Of a DNA stretch of 64,000 nucleotides, positions 51,924-60,994 are shown piece after piece (position 1 is the stretch's first letter; each line of letters starts with the position of its first letter). A program made the translations under genes and the position numbers. Source of the stretch: JBDHWG01 sp046328525 (GTDB lineage: Bacteria; Chloroflexota; Anaerolineae; Epilineales; JAHCIE01). The DNA is taken from the NCBI GenBank assembly GCA_046328525.1, contig JAXLWK010000003.1, positions 806,001 to 870,000 on the forward strand, written 5' to 3'. A model generated the notes under the pieces. That model was not told the DNA's origin, ran no database searches, and was given only the letters and a program-made list of their open reading frames with translations.

Positions 51924-52877
51924 TTATGCGCGCGCAACTGTCGCGATGATGTCGGCGAGCGCGCCCCGCTCACCGTCGGGATCCGCGACGGGAACCAGGC
52001 TGACCATCAGCTCGTCGAGGCCGGACGCCAGAAGCTCGCGCAGCCGCGCCTCGACGGCCTCCGGCGTCCCGCTGACGACGAGCGCGTCCACCAGGGCCTC
52101 CGGCAGCGTGCCGTTGCCGGGCACGGGGTAGCCGGCGTCGGCGAACATGCGCATGTAGTGGGGCAGATTCGAGTAGAACCCCAGCCCCTTCTGCGCTGCC
52201 GCCAGCACCACCTCGCGCCGGGTGTCAAGCACGACCGGAATGTGAGCGATGAGCGGCGGCGCTGGCCGATTGGCTTCGGCGGCCCCATCGCGCAGGGCCG
52301 GCAGCGCCTTGTCCAGGAGATAGGACGGCGGCGTCACCCAGGAGAGCGCGCCGTCGGCGGCCTCGCCGGCGGCGCGGTAGGACGGCGGGCGCAAAGCGGA
52401 AATGGGCGCCGGCGTGTCTGGCGGCGTCATGCCCGGTGGGAGCGTCGCATGCACGTGGTAGAACTCACCGTCGAAGTCCACCTTCCCCTGTTGCAGCAGC
52501 GCGCGCGTCACAGTGACATACTCCTTCAACCGCGAGACAGGCTTGTCGGAGGCTATGCCGTACACGCCGCCCATGACCCGCTCGGCGCTGGGGCCGATGC
52601 CGAGGCGCAAGCGCCCCGGCCCGAACCCTTCCAGAGCCAGCGCCTGCATCGCCAGCGCGACGGGGTGGCGCGGGAAGCCCTGGATGATAGCCGTCCCGAC
52701 GACGATCCGCTCGGTGCGCGCCAGCGCCACGGCGAAAACGGAGAGCGGGTCATACGTGACGCCGGCGGTGATGGTCCAGACCATCGGCACGCCGCGCCCC
52801 TCGGCGTCGGCGATGATGCCGACGGTCGCCTGCGGTGTACCTGGCACAAATACGAGACCAATCCTGGACTCAGCCAC
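51924..52877 (-). CDS. LLM class flavin-dependent oxidoreductase (2)
   Basis: A 317-residue second luciferase-like protein, distant from the first (IGLVFVPGTPQATVGIIADAEGRGVPMVWTITAG, then LGIGPSAERVMGGVYGI). The GTG at 52877 has GGAGG six bases upstream. An ATG two codons earlier (52883) abuts that same GGAGG and is less likely. Either start overlaps the end of the epimerase gene, indicating coupled translation. Confidence 0.87.
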   Translation of the reverse strand: MAESRIGLVFVPGTPQATVGIIADAEGRGVPMVWTITAGVTYDPLSVFAVALARTERIVVGTAIIQGFPRHPVALAMQALALEGFGPGRLRLGIGPSAERVMGGVYGIASDKPVSRLKEYVTVTRALLQQGKVDFDGEFYHVHATLPPGMTPPDTPAPISALRPPSYRAAGEAADGALSWVTPPSYLLDKALPALRDGAAEANRPAPPLIAHIPVVLDTRREVVLAAAQKGLGFYSNLPHYMRMFADAGYPVPGNGTLPEALVDALVVSGTPEAVEARLRELLASGLDELMVSLVPVADPDGERGALADIIATVARA

Positions 52878-53892
52878 GGTCATCCTCCTTGGGTTCCTGG
52901 GTAGCTTCGAGCAATGCCCACCAGCGCTCGGCGAACGCCAGCTCGTCGGCGCGGCGGTCGTAGTCCGCCGACGCCCCTCCGCGATACTCATCCCGATACC
53001 ACCGCACCGTCTGCGCCAGCCACGCGGCGAAGGGCGTCGTGGTGTAGCCTAGCTCCGTCTGGGCGCGGCGGATGGACGGCACGAAGTTCACCATATGGCT
53101 GTAGGGGCCGCCGCTGAGATGCGCGGCGGCAAGCACGCGAGACGGGACCTCGGCCGTGGTGAGGGGGAGAGCCAGCGCCTCGGCGGCCTGTTCGAGCATC
53201 TGGCGCAGGGTCACAATCTCGGCCTGGCAGATGTTGTACGCGCGCCCGGCCGCCTGCGGGCTGTCGAGCGCGAGCAGATAGGCCCGCGCCAGGTCGTCGG
53301 AATACGCCAGGCGAAACGAGGCCACCCCGCCGTTGGAGAGCAGCAGAGGCCCGCCGTCCATCAGGCGCTGGAAGTAGTAGTAGCCGCGGAGCGTCGGGTC
53401 CGACGGGCCGAGCACGATGGGCGGGCGCAGGATCGTCCACGCCACGTCGCCCCCCATCAACGCCCACTCTGCGGCGACCTTGCCCGCCGCATACTGCCAG
53501 CCGCCGTCCGACGGGTCGTAGCCCGACGGAACCACCTCGTGATTGACGCTGTCCTCCAGGATGGGAACGGCGGGCGGCGCGTAGCGGTAGACCGAGCCTG
53601 TGCTCGTCAGGACATAGCGGCCAACCCGGCCCCGCAAGGCCGCCAGGACGCACGCGACATCCTCGCTGGTGTACGCGATGTTGTCAATAACGGCGTCGAA
53701 CGTCTCCGAGGCGAAGCGATCCCGGAAGCCGGCGTAATCCTGGCGGTCTCCCTGGATGTGCTCGACGCGCTCCCAGAAATCTGGCCGTTGCGCGCCGCGC
53801 GTGAAGATTGCGACGGCGTGGCCCGCCGCCAAGAGGTGGCGCACGATGTCCGCGCCAAAGAACGTGGTACCGCCGAGAACGAGAATGCGCAT
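52870..53892 (-). CDS. NAD-dependent epimerase/dehydratase family protein
   Basis: A 340-residue extended short-chain dehydrogenase/reductase. The Rossmann motif is MRILVLGGTTFFGADIV, followed by DNIAYTSEDV and the active-site Ser/Tyr region VLTSTGSVYRY...YAAGKVAAEW. The YxxxK motif is shifted (WQYAAGKVAAE). It resembles CSP41/SDR_a5-type proteins. The substrate, possibly a sugar nucleotide, is not known. Confidence 0.87.
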   Translation of the reverse strand: MRILVLGGTTFFGADIVRHLLAAGHAVAIFTRGAQRPDFWERVEHIQGDRQDYAGFRDRFASETFDAVIDNIAYTSEDVACVLAALRGRVGRYVLTSTGSVYRYAPPAVPILEDSVNHEVVPSGYDPSDGGWQYAAGKVAAEWALMGGDVAWTILRPPIVLGPSDPTLRGYYYFQRLMDGGPLLLSNGGVASFRLAYSDDLARAYLLALDSPQAAGRAYNICQAEIVTLRQMLEQAAEALALPLTTAEVPSRVLAAAHLSGGPYSHMVNFVPSIRRAQTELGYTTTPFAAWLAQTVRWYRDEYRGGASADYDRRADELAFAERWWALLEATQEPKEDDRG

Positions 53893-53914
53893 GGTTGACC
53901 TCTGTCAGGTTTCG

Positions 53915-55336
53915 CTAGGGGCGCTCGGCCACCTGACGGCGCAGGAGCGGCAGGTAGACGTGCTTCGTCGCCGGCGTCGCCGTGGGTGTGAGCGTCGAGC
54001 TGGCCGTCGCGGTGGCGCTGGCCGTGGGTGTCGCCGACACGGCCGGTGTTTCCGTCGGTGTCGCCGTGCGGGTCGGCGTCGGCGTGCGGGTCGGTGTCGC
54101 GGTGCGCGTCAGGGTCGGGCTGGATGTTGCGGTGGCGGTCGGCGTCGGTGTCGGAAGCACGGCGTCGCCCTCCACGGCCAGGCTGTGATAGTAGCCCGCG
54201 CCGAGGATGGAAAGCCGCGTCAAGCTCGGCACCGGCACGGGCACCGAGGCGGCGCCGTTAGGCCCGATGCCGAGCTGTCCGAACGAGTTGTCGCCCCACG
54301 CCCAGAGCGTGCGGTCTGCCTTGAGCGCGAGGGTATGCGCGGCGCCGGCGACGATGCGCGTCACGCCCTGGAGGCCGGGAACCTGAACCGGCACATCGCT
54401 GCTCGTCGTGGTAGGGGCAACGCCCAACTGTCGAAAGGCGTTGTCGCCCCACGCCCACACACCGCCGTCAGCGGCGAGGGCGACGCTGTGGTCGCTGCCG
54501 GCGGCTACGGCGGTGGCCGCCACAGCCAGTTGCACCGCAGTCGGCGTCAGACTGCTCTCGCTAGACCCGATGCCGAGCTGCCCACGGTAGTTGAAGCCCC
54601 ACGCCAGGACGCCGCCATTGCCGCGCACGGCCAGGCTGTGGCGTCCGCCGGCGGCGATGCCCACAATTCCGCTCACGCCCGCCAGCGCCTCGGCCTGGAG
54701 GCGATTGTACGTGTCGCCGACGCCAAGCTGGCCGTCGCCGTTGTTGCCCCAGACCCACACAGTGCCATCGGATTTCAGAGCCAGGTTATGATGATAGCCG
54801 GCGCTGATGGCCGTGACGTGGTCAAGGCCGACGACGCGCACCGGCGTGACGCTGCTCGTGGTCGTACCGTCCCCAAGCTGGCCCTGGGAATTGTCGCCCC
54901 ATGCCCAGACTGTGCCGTCCGCCATGAGCGCGAGGCTGTGTTCCGCGCCACCCGACACGGCGACGACCCCCGACAGAAGGGTGACCATCGTCGGCTGCGG
55001 GTGACGCACTTCATCCGGTGGGATGCCGAGCTGCCCGTGGTTGTTGCGTCCCCACGCCCAGACATGCCCGTCGGCGTCCACCGCCAGGCTATGCAACCCC
55101 CCGCCGGCGACTCTGTAGACCTGGTTCAGCCCGCTGCGGGTCGGGTTGGGCTGGTCCGCCACCTCCGCGCCGCCGACCTGCCCGTAATTGTTCCATCCCC
55201 ACGCCCAGAGGGTTGTATCCAGTTGCCCAGGCCCGACGGCGACGGCCGTCGCCGCCGCCCACAGCACTGCCAGCGCAGCCACCAACACAAGGAACGCAGC
55301 AACCAGTCGAGACACGAGGTTTCTCCCTAAGCTCAT
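53915..55336 (-). CDS. secreted RCC1-repeat beta-propeller protein
   Basis: A 473-residue exported protein. The signal peptide (VSRLVAAFLVLVAALAVLWAAATAVA) is followed by seven RCC1-type repeats (pattern VWAWGxNxxGQLGxG), enough for one seven-bladed propeller. A Thr/Pro-rich linker of about 65 residues follows, and then the terminal YLPLLRRQVAERP. The YLPL ending is shared with the GWAVG protein and the 34.5 kb secreted protein. ATG 55336 is used. A GTG at 55315 with GGGAG nine bases upstream gives a more compact signal peptide and is equally possible. Confidence 0.85.
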   Translation of the reverse strand: MSLGRNLVSRLVAAFLVLVAALAVLWAAATAVAVGPGQLDTTLWAWGWNNYGQVGGAEVADQPNPTRSGLNQVYRVAGGGLHSLAVDADGHVWAWGRNNHGQLGIPPDEVRHPQPTMVTLLSGVVAVSGGAEHSLALMADGTVWAWGDNSQGQLGDGTTTSSVTPVRVVGLDHVTAISAGYHHNLALKSDGTVWVWGNNGDGQLGVGDTYNRLQAEALAGVSGIVGIAAGGRHSLAVRGNGGVLAWGFNYRGQLGIGSSESSLTPTAVQLAVAATAVAAGSDHSVALAADGGVWAWGDNAFRQLGVAPTTTSSDVPVQVPGLQGVTRIVAGAAHTLALKADRTLWAWGDNSFGQLGIGPNGAASVPVPVPSLTRLSILGAGYYHSLAVEGDAVLPTPTPTATATSSPTLTRTATPTRTPTPTRTATPTETPAVSATPTASATATASSTLTPTATPATKHVYLPLLRRQVAERP

Positions 55337-55407
55337 GTCGGCCAGGGCTTCAGCCGACTTAGCCCCCCCTCTGTGGTCCAGCCGCCGGTGTCGGCGGGCA
55401 GATGGGG

Positions 55408-55436
55408 ATTGTACGTGGTCGCGGCGCATCTGTCAA
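55408..55436 (-). promoter_or_regulatory. promoter of the RCC1 gene cluster
   Basis: On the minus strand TTGACA (55436-55431), a 17-base spacer and TACAAT (55413-55408). Confidence 0.75.
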
Positions 55437-55467
55437 CAGATTCTGGGTGGGCCGCCGCGTCTTGCCC

Positions 55468-55497
55468 TTGCGTCCTGCGCTCCTCAATGAGTATAAT
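55468..55497 (+). promoter_or_regulatory. promoter of the 55.5 kb unknown gene
   Basis: TTGCGT, an 18-base spacer and TATAAT, 39 bases before the ATG. Confidence 0.6.
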
Positions 55498-55536
55498 TCC
55501 CGGCACTAGATTCGGCGCCATGACTGGAACGACAAT

Positions 55537-56763
55537 ATGACCTCTGCGCTTCTGCCTAGACGTGGCTTCTTCGCTTTTCCGTGGGACCTACTGGCTCAGC
55601 CTGTTGCGGACATCCTGCGCGGCATGCAGGACACATACCTGTCCGACGCCATCGCCGTCGCCGGCAGCTACCACCAGGCGCGCCTCTTCAGGCCGCGCGC
55701 CGAGCACGGCTACTACATGGAGCGCCCCACCTCAACCCTCGCCTTCCACCCTGACCTGACCCTCTATCCACCGGAGGGGCCGTGGCCTGTCGTGGATGTC
55801 GCCACCGCCGACGCGGCCGTTCTGAGCCAGGCGCGGGACGCGGCGGAGAAGCTCGACATGCAGTTCGATGTCTGGCTCGTCACGTTGCACAGCTCAACCC
55901 TGGGTATGGCGCACCCCGATCTCTGCGTACAGAATCTCGCCGGCGACCGCTACAGCTTCAGCCTCTGCCCGACGCATGCGCGGGTACGCAGCTACGCCGT
56001 CGGCCTCGTGCGTGACGTGTGCCGCCAGGCGCGGCCCCACACACTCCTGCTCGAAAGCGCGTCGTTCATGCCCTCCACCCACGACACGTACCCCCTGCGC
56101 GTCCTGACCCATATCGGCGAGGCCGCCCACTGGTTGCTGGGTCTGTGCTTCTGCTCGAGCTGCCTGGCCCACGCCCAGGCGAACGACGTTGACGCCCTCG
56201 GCGCGCTCTACGACGCCCGCAGCCTCCTGCCGCGCCTCCTGAACGAGCGGGCGGAGCATGTTCCTGTCGCCGCGGAGCCGTCCCCTCTCAGCGCCATCCT
56301 GGTCGGCTGGCCCCGCCTGCGCGCGTATGCCGAGATGCGTATGGGCATCGTCACCGCCCTGCTGAGGGAGATAAGCCAGGCGGCTCGCGACTCAGGCGTG
56401 CTTCTCGAGGTGATGGTCAACGCCGACGTGGAGCATGTCACCAGCGCGTGGAGCGTCGGCCTCGATCTGCGCCGCCTAAGTGAGGTGGCCGAGGGGGCAG
56501 CGGTTCAGAGCCGCGGCGTCGGCGCCGCCGGCATCCTGGCTGAGATCAGCAGCGTGCGAGCCTTAGCGCCGGGGCTGCGGGTGAGCGCGACTCTCAACGC
56601 CGGCTACCCGGTCGCGCCCGACCGGGAGACCCTCATCGCCAGCGCCGTCGCGGCGGTCGAGGCGTCGGCGCAGGCTGTTCGCTATGAGAACTGGGGGCTG
56701 CTGAGCGAGGAGCGCCTGGACTGGGTCCGCGCCGCGAACGCCGCCATCCTGGGCTTCGCGTGA
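55537..56763 (+). CDS. unknown protein, possible TIM-barrel glycosidase-like
   Basis: A 408-residue soluble protein that I cannot place in a family with confidence. Features: RGFFAFPWDLLAQP near the start, VWLVTLHSSTLGMAHPDLCVQN, then a CFCSSC pair of CxC/CxxC cysteines after HIGEAAHWLLGL, and alternating strand/helix segments suggestive of a beta/alpha barrel (LLEVMVNADVEHV, LRVSATLNAGYPV, AVRYENWGLLSEE). The CFCxxC element after a long helix is reminiscent of some uncharacterised glycoside-hydrolase-like proteins. It is monocistronic and converges with the chelatase gene. Confidence 0.55.
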   Translation: MTSALLPRRGFFAFPWDLLAQPVADILRGMQDTYLSDAIAVAGSYHQARLFRPRAEHGYYMERPTSTLAFHPDLTLYPPEGPWPVVDVATADAAVLSQARDAAEKLDMQFDVWLVTLHSSTLGMAHPDLCVQNLAGDRYSFSLCPTHARVRSYAVGLVRDVCRQARPHTLLLESASFMPSTHDTYPLRVLTHIGEAAHWLLGLCFCSSCLAHAQANDVDALGALYDARSLLPRLLNERAEHVPVAAEPSPLSAILVGWPRLRAYAEMRMGIVTALLREISQAARDSGVLLEVMVNADVEHVTSAWSVGLDLRRLSEVAEGAAVQSRGVGAAGILAEISSVRALAPGLRVSATLNAGYPVAPDRETLIASAVAAVEASAQAVRYENWGLLSEERLDWVRAANAAILGFA

Positions 56764-56793
56764 TCTGAGAGTCCCCCCCTCGCGTGAGTCCCA

Positions 56794-58851
56794 TCAGTCC
56801 GAGAAGCTCTCTACCTCGCGGGACACCGCCTCGACAATGCCCTCGGCGCGGAGCTGTGTCGCAAGAAAGTAATGCCCGCCCAGGGCGTCCGCCAGGGCAT
56901 GCGCCGCGCCGTCCGGCCCGCTGCTCTCGGCGTCTATGACCACGGAGTGGACGCCCGCCTGCCTCAGCAGGTAGGCCAGGCGCGTGACTTCCTCCTCCGG
57001 CGGCATGTCCTCCGTGAGCGGCACATTCCCCGCGCCGTCCGTGAGCAAGATGAGTAAGGGTAAGGCGCGCGTGTCCACCTGGCGCGCGCGTTGGAACGTG
57101 CGGTACGCCAGCAGGAGCGCGTGGGCCAGGGGCGTCTTGCCGCCGATAGGCAGCCCCGTCAGCGCCCGCTGCGCGCGCTCGACACTGTTGGTGAACGGCA
57201 GGATGAGGCGCGCTTCATCGCGCCGGAACACCAGTACCCCGACGCGGTCGCGCCGCTGGTAGGCGTCGCGCAGCAGCGACAGTACCGCGCCCTTCGTCGC
57301 CGCGATGCGCTCGCCCGCCGCCATGCTCCAGCTTGCATCCACGGCGAACAGGATCATGTTGCCGACGCGCCGCGTGCGGATCTTGCGTCGGTAGTCAGTC
57401 GGCTCCACCAGCAGGCGGCGGCCGTCCGCATCGCCACCTCTCGCCCACCGGTCGCGCTGGAATGGCGCGGCGGCGCGCAGGGTCGCGTCGAGGGCCAGGT
57501 CGGCCGCCGCATCCTCGCCGGGGCGGCTGGCGACGTAGTGGCCGCGCTTGCGCTGCGTCAGCGAGTCGCTGCGGCGGCCCGACGTGTGGCGGGTGATGCG
57601 GTCGAGCGTCGTCGTCAGGCGGCGCGTGCGAAACTCGGCGCTCGATGCGGCCACGCGGTCGGCGACGGTGGGCGGCGCGGGACCGGGCGCGTCCGACCCT
57701 GCATTGGCGTCCGTGGCCTCGCCCTCGCTGCTCGCATCCGTGGCCTCTGTCTCACCCTCGCGTCCGCCCCCAATCGCGGCGACCGTCACTTCGCCGCTCT
57801 CCGACGGCATGCTGATGGACGCCGCGCGGCGGGCCTTCGCCAGGCGCGACTCGATGTCCCCCACACCGGCCGGCGTGTCTTGCAAGCCTTCGCGCCGCAT
57901 GCGGTGGGGCAGCGCCAGCTCCGCCGATAGGGCGACATCCACATCGGCCACACGGGTGCGGCCGTCGAAGGCGGCATGGGCCAGGGCCGCCTTGAGGATC
58001 GCCAGGTCCGCCCGGTGGCCGGCCACATCGTATCCCGCCGTTAGCTCGGCGATGGCGCGCAAGTCGGCCGGGGTGTAGCGCACGCGGGGCAGGAGGCGCT
58101 GCGCGGACGCGATCCGCTCGGCGAGAGCGCGCCCCTCCTCCTCCCACTCGGCGTAGAACGCGGCCGGGTTGTGCTCGAAACGTAGCCGACGCGCCAGAAC
58201 CTCGGCCCGCGCCGCCGCGTCGGTGATGCCGTGGATGGTCACCAGCAGGGCGAAGCGGTCCAGGAGCTGCGGCCGCAACTCCCCTTCCTCCGGGTTCATG
58301 GTGCCTACAAGAATGAAGCGCGCCGGGTGGTTGAACGAGATGCCTTCCCGCTCGACCACGTTGACCCCCATCGCCGCCACGTCCAGGAGCAGGTCCACGA
58401 CGTGATCGTCCAGGAGGTTCACCTCGTCAATGTAGAGAATGCCCCGATTGGCGGCGGCCAGGACGCCCGGCTCGAACCGCCGCTCGCCGGTCTGCAACGC
58501 CTGACTGATGTCCAGCGTCCCGACGACGCGGTCCTCCGTCGCGCTCACCGGCAATTCGACAAAACGCACTCGCCGCCGCGCTCGCGGGAGCGTCTCGCCC
58601 CGCGCCACGCGCTCGTGGCACACGCTGCACAGCGCGGCGGGATCGGCCGGGTCACAGCTAAAGGGGCAGTCGGCGACGACCTCGATGTCCGGCAGCAGCA
58701 GCGCCAGCGCCCGCGCCGCCGTGCTCTTGGCTGTCCCGCGCTCGCCCCGAATCAGCACGCCGCCGATGGCGGGGCTGATAGCGTTGAGAATCAGAGCGCG
58801 CTTCAGCTGCTCCTGGCGCACAATGGCTGTGAAGGGGAAAAGGATGGGCAT
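56794..58851 (-). CDS. fused BchI/BchD-type chelatase subunit
   Basis: A 685-residue fusion of an AAA+ ATPase and a VWA domain, as in putative cobaltochelatase/Mg-chelatase subunit proteins. The first 350 residues match BchI/ChlI (GVLIRGERGTAKSTAARAL Walker A, YIDEVNLLDDHVVD Walker B, sensor MNPEEGELRPQLLDRFAL). A variable acidic linker follows, and then a VWA domain with an intact MIDAS (FAVDASWSMAAGERI). It would power metal insertion into a tetrapyrrole together with a large BchH/CobN-type subunit, which is absent from this window. ATG 58851 is chosen; a TTG eight codons earlier is possible. Confidence 0.9.
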   Translation of the reverse strand: MPILFPFTAIVRQEQLKRALILNAISPAIGGVLIRGERGTAKSTAARALALLLPDIEVVADCPFSCDPADPAALCSVCHERVARGETLPRARRRVRFVELPVSATEDRVVGTLDISQALQTGERRFEPGVLAAANRGILYIDEVNLLDDHVVDLLLDVAAMGVNVVEREGISFNHPARFILVGTMNPEEGELRPQLLDRFALLVTIHGITDAAARAEVLARRLRFEHNPAAFYAEWEEEGRALAERIASAQRLLPRVRYTPADLRAIAELTAGYDVAGHRADLAILKAALAHAAFDGRTRVADVDVALSAELALPHRMRREGLQDTPAGVGDIESRLAKARRAASISMPSESGEVTVAAIGGGREGETEATDASSEGEATDANAGSDAPGPAPPTVADRVAASSAEFRTRRLTTTLDRITRHTSGRRSDSLTQRKRGHYVASRPGEDAAADLALDATLRAAAPFQRDRWARGGDADGRRLLVEPTDYRRKIRTRRVGNMILFAVDASWSMAAGERIAATKGAVLSLLRDAYQRRDRVGVLVFRRDEARLILPFTNSVERAQRALTGLPIGGKTPLAHALLLAYRTFQRARQVDTRALPLLILLTDGAGNVPLTEDMPPEEEVTRLAYLLRQAGVHSVVIDAESSGPDGAAHALADALGGHYFLATQLRAEGIVEAVSREVESFSD

Positions 58852-58910
58852 ACGGTAGAGGACCCTCTTTCGCAAGTGTCACCAGGAATTATACGCCTGT
58901 GTAAAAGTCT

Positions 58911-58938
58911 TTGACTCATGCCTGATTCCGCGCATAAT
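58911..58938 (+). promoter_or_regulatory. promoter of the his operon
   Basis: TTGACT, a 16-base spacer and CATAAT, giving a leader of about 155 bases with a GGCGCTC-atg-GAGCGCC hairpin (59010-59026). Confidence 0.6.
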
Positions 58939-59016
58939 TTGGTCTATTCCGGCGCGCTCACGACGGCGACAACGACGCGAGCAGCCGACAACGCGAGTCT
59001 CACCGCCGAGGCGCTC

Positions 59017-59106
59017 ATGGAGCGCCATTTGTATCGCTCCCGCGCCTCTGACTCCGGCTGCCCCGGCGGCCGGGCGCTCGATCCCAGGGTGATTGCCCCT
59101 TGCTGA
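59017..59106 (+). CDS. possible upstream peptide in the his leader
   Basis: A 29-codon frame from ATG 59017 (GAGG five bases upstream), whose stop overlaps the hisZ start region. It has only one His codon, so it is not a classical his leader, but it could couple translation to hisZ. It starts within the loop of the hairpin at 59010-59026. Confidence 0.25.
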   Translation: MERHLYRSRASDSGCPGGRALDPRVIAPC

Positions 59107-60308
59107 AGCCAACGACTCTCCGTGGACAGCTGCCCCGCGGCGTGCAGGACTGGTTCCTCGCCGATGCCGCCCAGCGCGCCGACCTCGAAGCGCGAATCGC
59201 CGGGGTGTTCCGCACCTGGGGCTACAGCCGGCTTATCCCACCGACGTTCGAATACTACGAGAACCTCGCGCTCGGCCTGAGCGCGCCGGTTCAGGAAGCC
59301 ACCTACCGATTCCTCGACCATCGCGGCCACACCCTCGCCCTGCGCCCCGACCTGACGATTCAGACGGCGCGCATCGTCGGCACCAAGCTGTACGACCAGC
59401 CGATGCCGCAGCGCTACTTTTATGTCGAGCCTGTATTTCGCTACATCGAGGTGCAGGCCGGCCGCCAGCGCGAGTTCACCCAGGCCGGCATCGAGCTGCT
59501 GGGCGCGTCCACGCCGGCCGCCGACGCCGAGGTGGTGGCGCTGGCGGTGGAGGCGCTGCGCGCGGCGGGCCTGACCGACTTCCGCGTCTCTATCGGCCAC
59601 CTCGACTTCTTCCGCGCTCTGCTCACCGAAGCCGGTTTAGCGCCCGAAGCGATGGAGAGCGTGCAAGAGGCCATTGACCGCAAGAGCCGCACCTCGGTGC
59701 GGGCCGCACTCAACGGCGACCACGCGCCGGCGGCGCACGCCCTGGAACTGCTGCCCTCCCTCGTCGGCGGGCCTGAGGTTCTCCATCGGGCGCGGGCGCT
59801 CGCCCCGTGGCCGGGCGCGCAGGCGGCCCTCGACAACCTGGCCGCGATCTACGAGTGGCTGGCGCGAGCCGACATGGCCGCGCCGATCATCATTGACCTG
59901 GCCGAAGTGCGCGGGATGAATTACTATACTGGTCTCACCTTCGAGGCGTTCGCGTCAGGCATGGGGTTCGCGCTGCTTAACGGCGGGCGCTACGATAACC
60001 TCGTCGGCCAGTTCGGGCGGGATTGCCCATCGGTTGGCTTTGCCCTCGGCGTGGACCGTCTGATGGCGGCGCTCGGCGAGATCGAGACGACCAGTCACCT
60101 GCCGGACGTCGTGGTTGCCTACAGCGACGACCCGGCCTGCCTGGCGGCCGTGGCGCAGTTGCGAGAATCGGGGCGGCGCGTCGAGATGGACGTACTCGGC
60201 CGCGACGAGGCGGCCCTGCGCAGCTACGCCCAGGCGCGGGGCATTCCCGCCGTCCTGACCTGGGACGGGGAGAGACTGTCGGCGCGGCGCCGGGAGAGCG
60301 AGCGATGA
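59100..60308 (+). CDS. hisZ: ATP phosphoribosyltransferase regulatory subunit
   Basis: A 402-residue HisZ, a catalytically inactive relative of histidyl-tRNA synthetase. Class II aaRS-like motifs: LPRGVQDWF, FRTWGYSRLIPPTFEYYE, ALRPDLTIQTARIV, QRYFYVEPVFRYIEVQAGRQREFTQAGIELLG, RGMNYYTGLTFEAF and GGRYDNLVGQFG. It binds short-form HisG and is needed for its activity and histidine feedback. It begins at TTG 59100, with AGGG about ten bases upstream. First gene of a tightly packed his operon. Confidence 0.92.
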   Translation: MLKPTTLRGQLPRGVQDWFLADAAQRADLEARIAGVFRTWGYSRLIPPTFEYYENLALGLSAPVQEATYRFLDHRGHTLALRPDLTIQTARIVGTKLYDQPMPQRYFYVEPVFRYIEVQAGRQREFTQAGIELLGASTPAADAEVVALAVEALRAAGLTDFRVSIGHLDFFRALLTEAGLAPEAMESVQEAIDRKSRTSVRAALNGDHAPAAHALELLPSLVGGPEVLHRARALAPWPGAQAALDNLAAIYEWLARADMAAPIIIDLAEVRGMNYYTGLTFEAFASGMGFALLNGGRYDNLVGQFGRDCPSVGFALGVDRLMAALGEIETTSHLPDVVVAYSDDPACLAAVAQLRESGRRVEMDVLGRDEAALRSYAQARGIPAVLTWDGERLSARRRESER

Positions 60309-60970
60309 GCCCGCCCCCTCTGACCATCGCCCTCGCCAAAGGCCGCATCTTCGACGACGCCCTCGCCCGCCTCAGCGCCGCCGGCTATGCCGTGCCGCCC
60401 GCCCTGTCGGACGGCTCGCGGCGGCTGGTCGTAGACACCCTGGATGGCGCCTTGCGCCTTCTGCTGGTCAAGAGCAGCGACGTTCCGACTTATGTCGAGT
60501 ACGGCGCAGCCGACTGCGGCATTGCCGGCCGCGACATCGTCGCCGAATCCGGCCGCGACGTGCTGGAGCCGCTGCCGCTCGGCTTTGCCCGCTGCGCCCT
60601 GGTCGTCGCCGCCCCCACGGACCGCGCCACCGCGCCGCTGCACCGCCTGACCTCGCTGCGCGTCGCCACCAAGTATCCGCGCCTGACCCGCGCCTACTTC
60701 GAGGCGCAGGGGTTGTCGGTAGACATTATCCCGCTGAGCGGCTCCGTCGAGCTGGCGCCGAATGCGGGTCTCGCGGACCTCATTGTGGACATGGTGGAGA
60801 CGGGCACGACGCTGCGGGAGAATAACCTGACCGCCGTGGACGTTGTGCTGGAGTCGGAGGCCCTGCTTGTCCTCAACCGCGCCAGCCACAAGCTCAAGAT
60901 GGACGCCATCGGCGACCTGATCCGCCGCCTTGAGAGCGTCACCGAGACGCCGTCTGAGATCAGGCCATGA
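60305..60970 (+). CDS. hisG: ATP phosphoribosyltransferase, short form
   Basis: A 221-residue HisG_S enzyme joining ATP and PRPP, the first step of histidine synthesis. It has TIALAKGRIFDDALARL, DVPTYVEYGAADCGIAGRDIVAE, RVATKYPRLTRAYF and the PRPP loop DLIVDMVETGTTLRENNL. It lacks the C-terminal ACT-like domain, as expected when HisZ is present. Its ATG overlaps the hisZ stop (ATGA). Confidence 0.96.
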   Translation: MSPPPLTIALAKGRIFDDALARLSAAGYAVPPALSDGSRRLVVDTLDGALRLLLVKSSDVPTYVEYGAADCGIAGRDIVAESGRDVLEPLPLGFARCALVVAAPTDRATAPLHRLTSLRVATKYPRLTRAYFEAQGLSVDIIPLSGSVELAPNAGLADLIVDMVETGTTLRENNLTAVDVVLESEALLVLNRASHKLKMDAIGDLIRRLESVTETPSEIRP

Positions 60971-60994
60971 CATATCGTTTCTGGAAATGACACT

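Noticed and set aside
58945..59100. T-box riboswitch before hisZ
   Set aside because: AGGGTGATTGCCCC resembles part of a T-box, but the invariant TGG that pairs with the tRNA end is missing and no specifier stem is evident.
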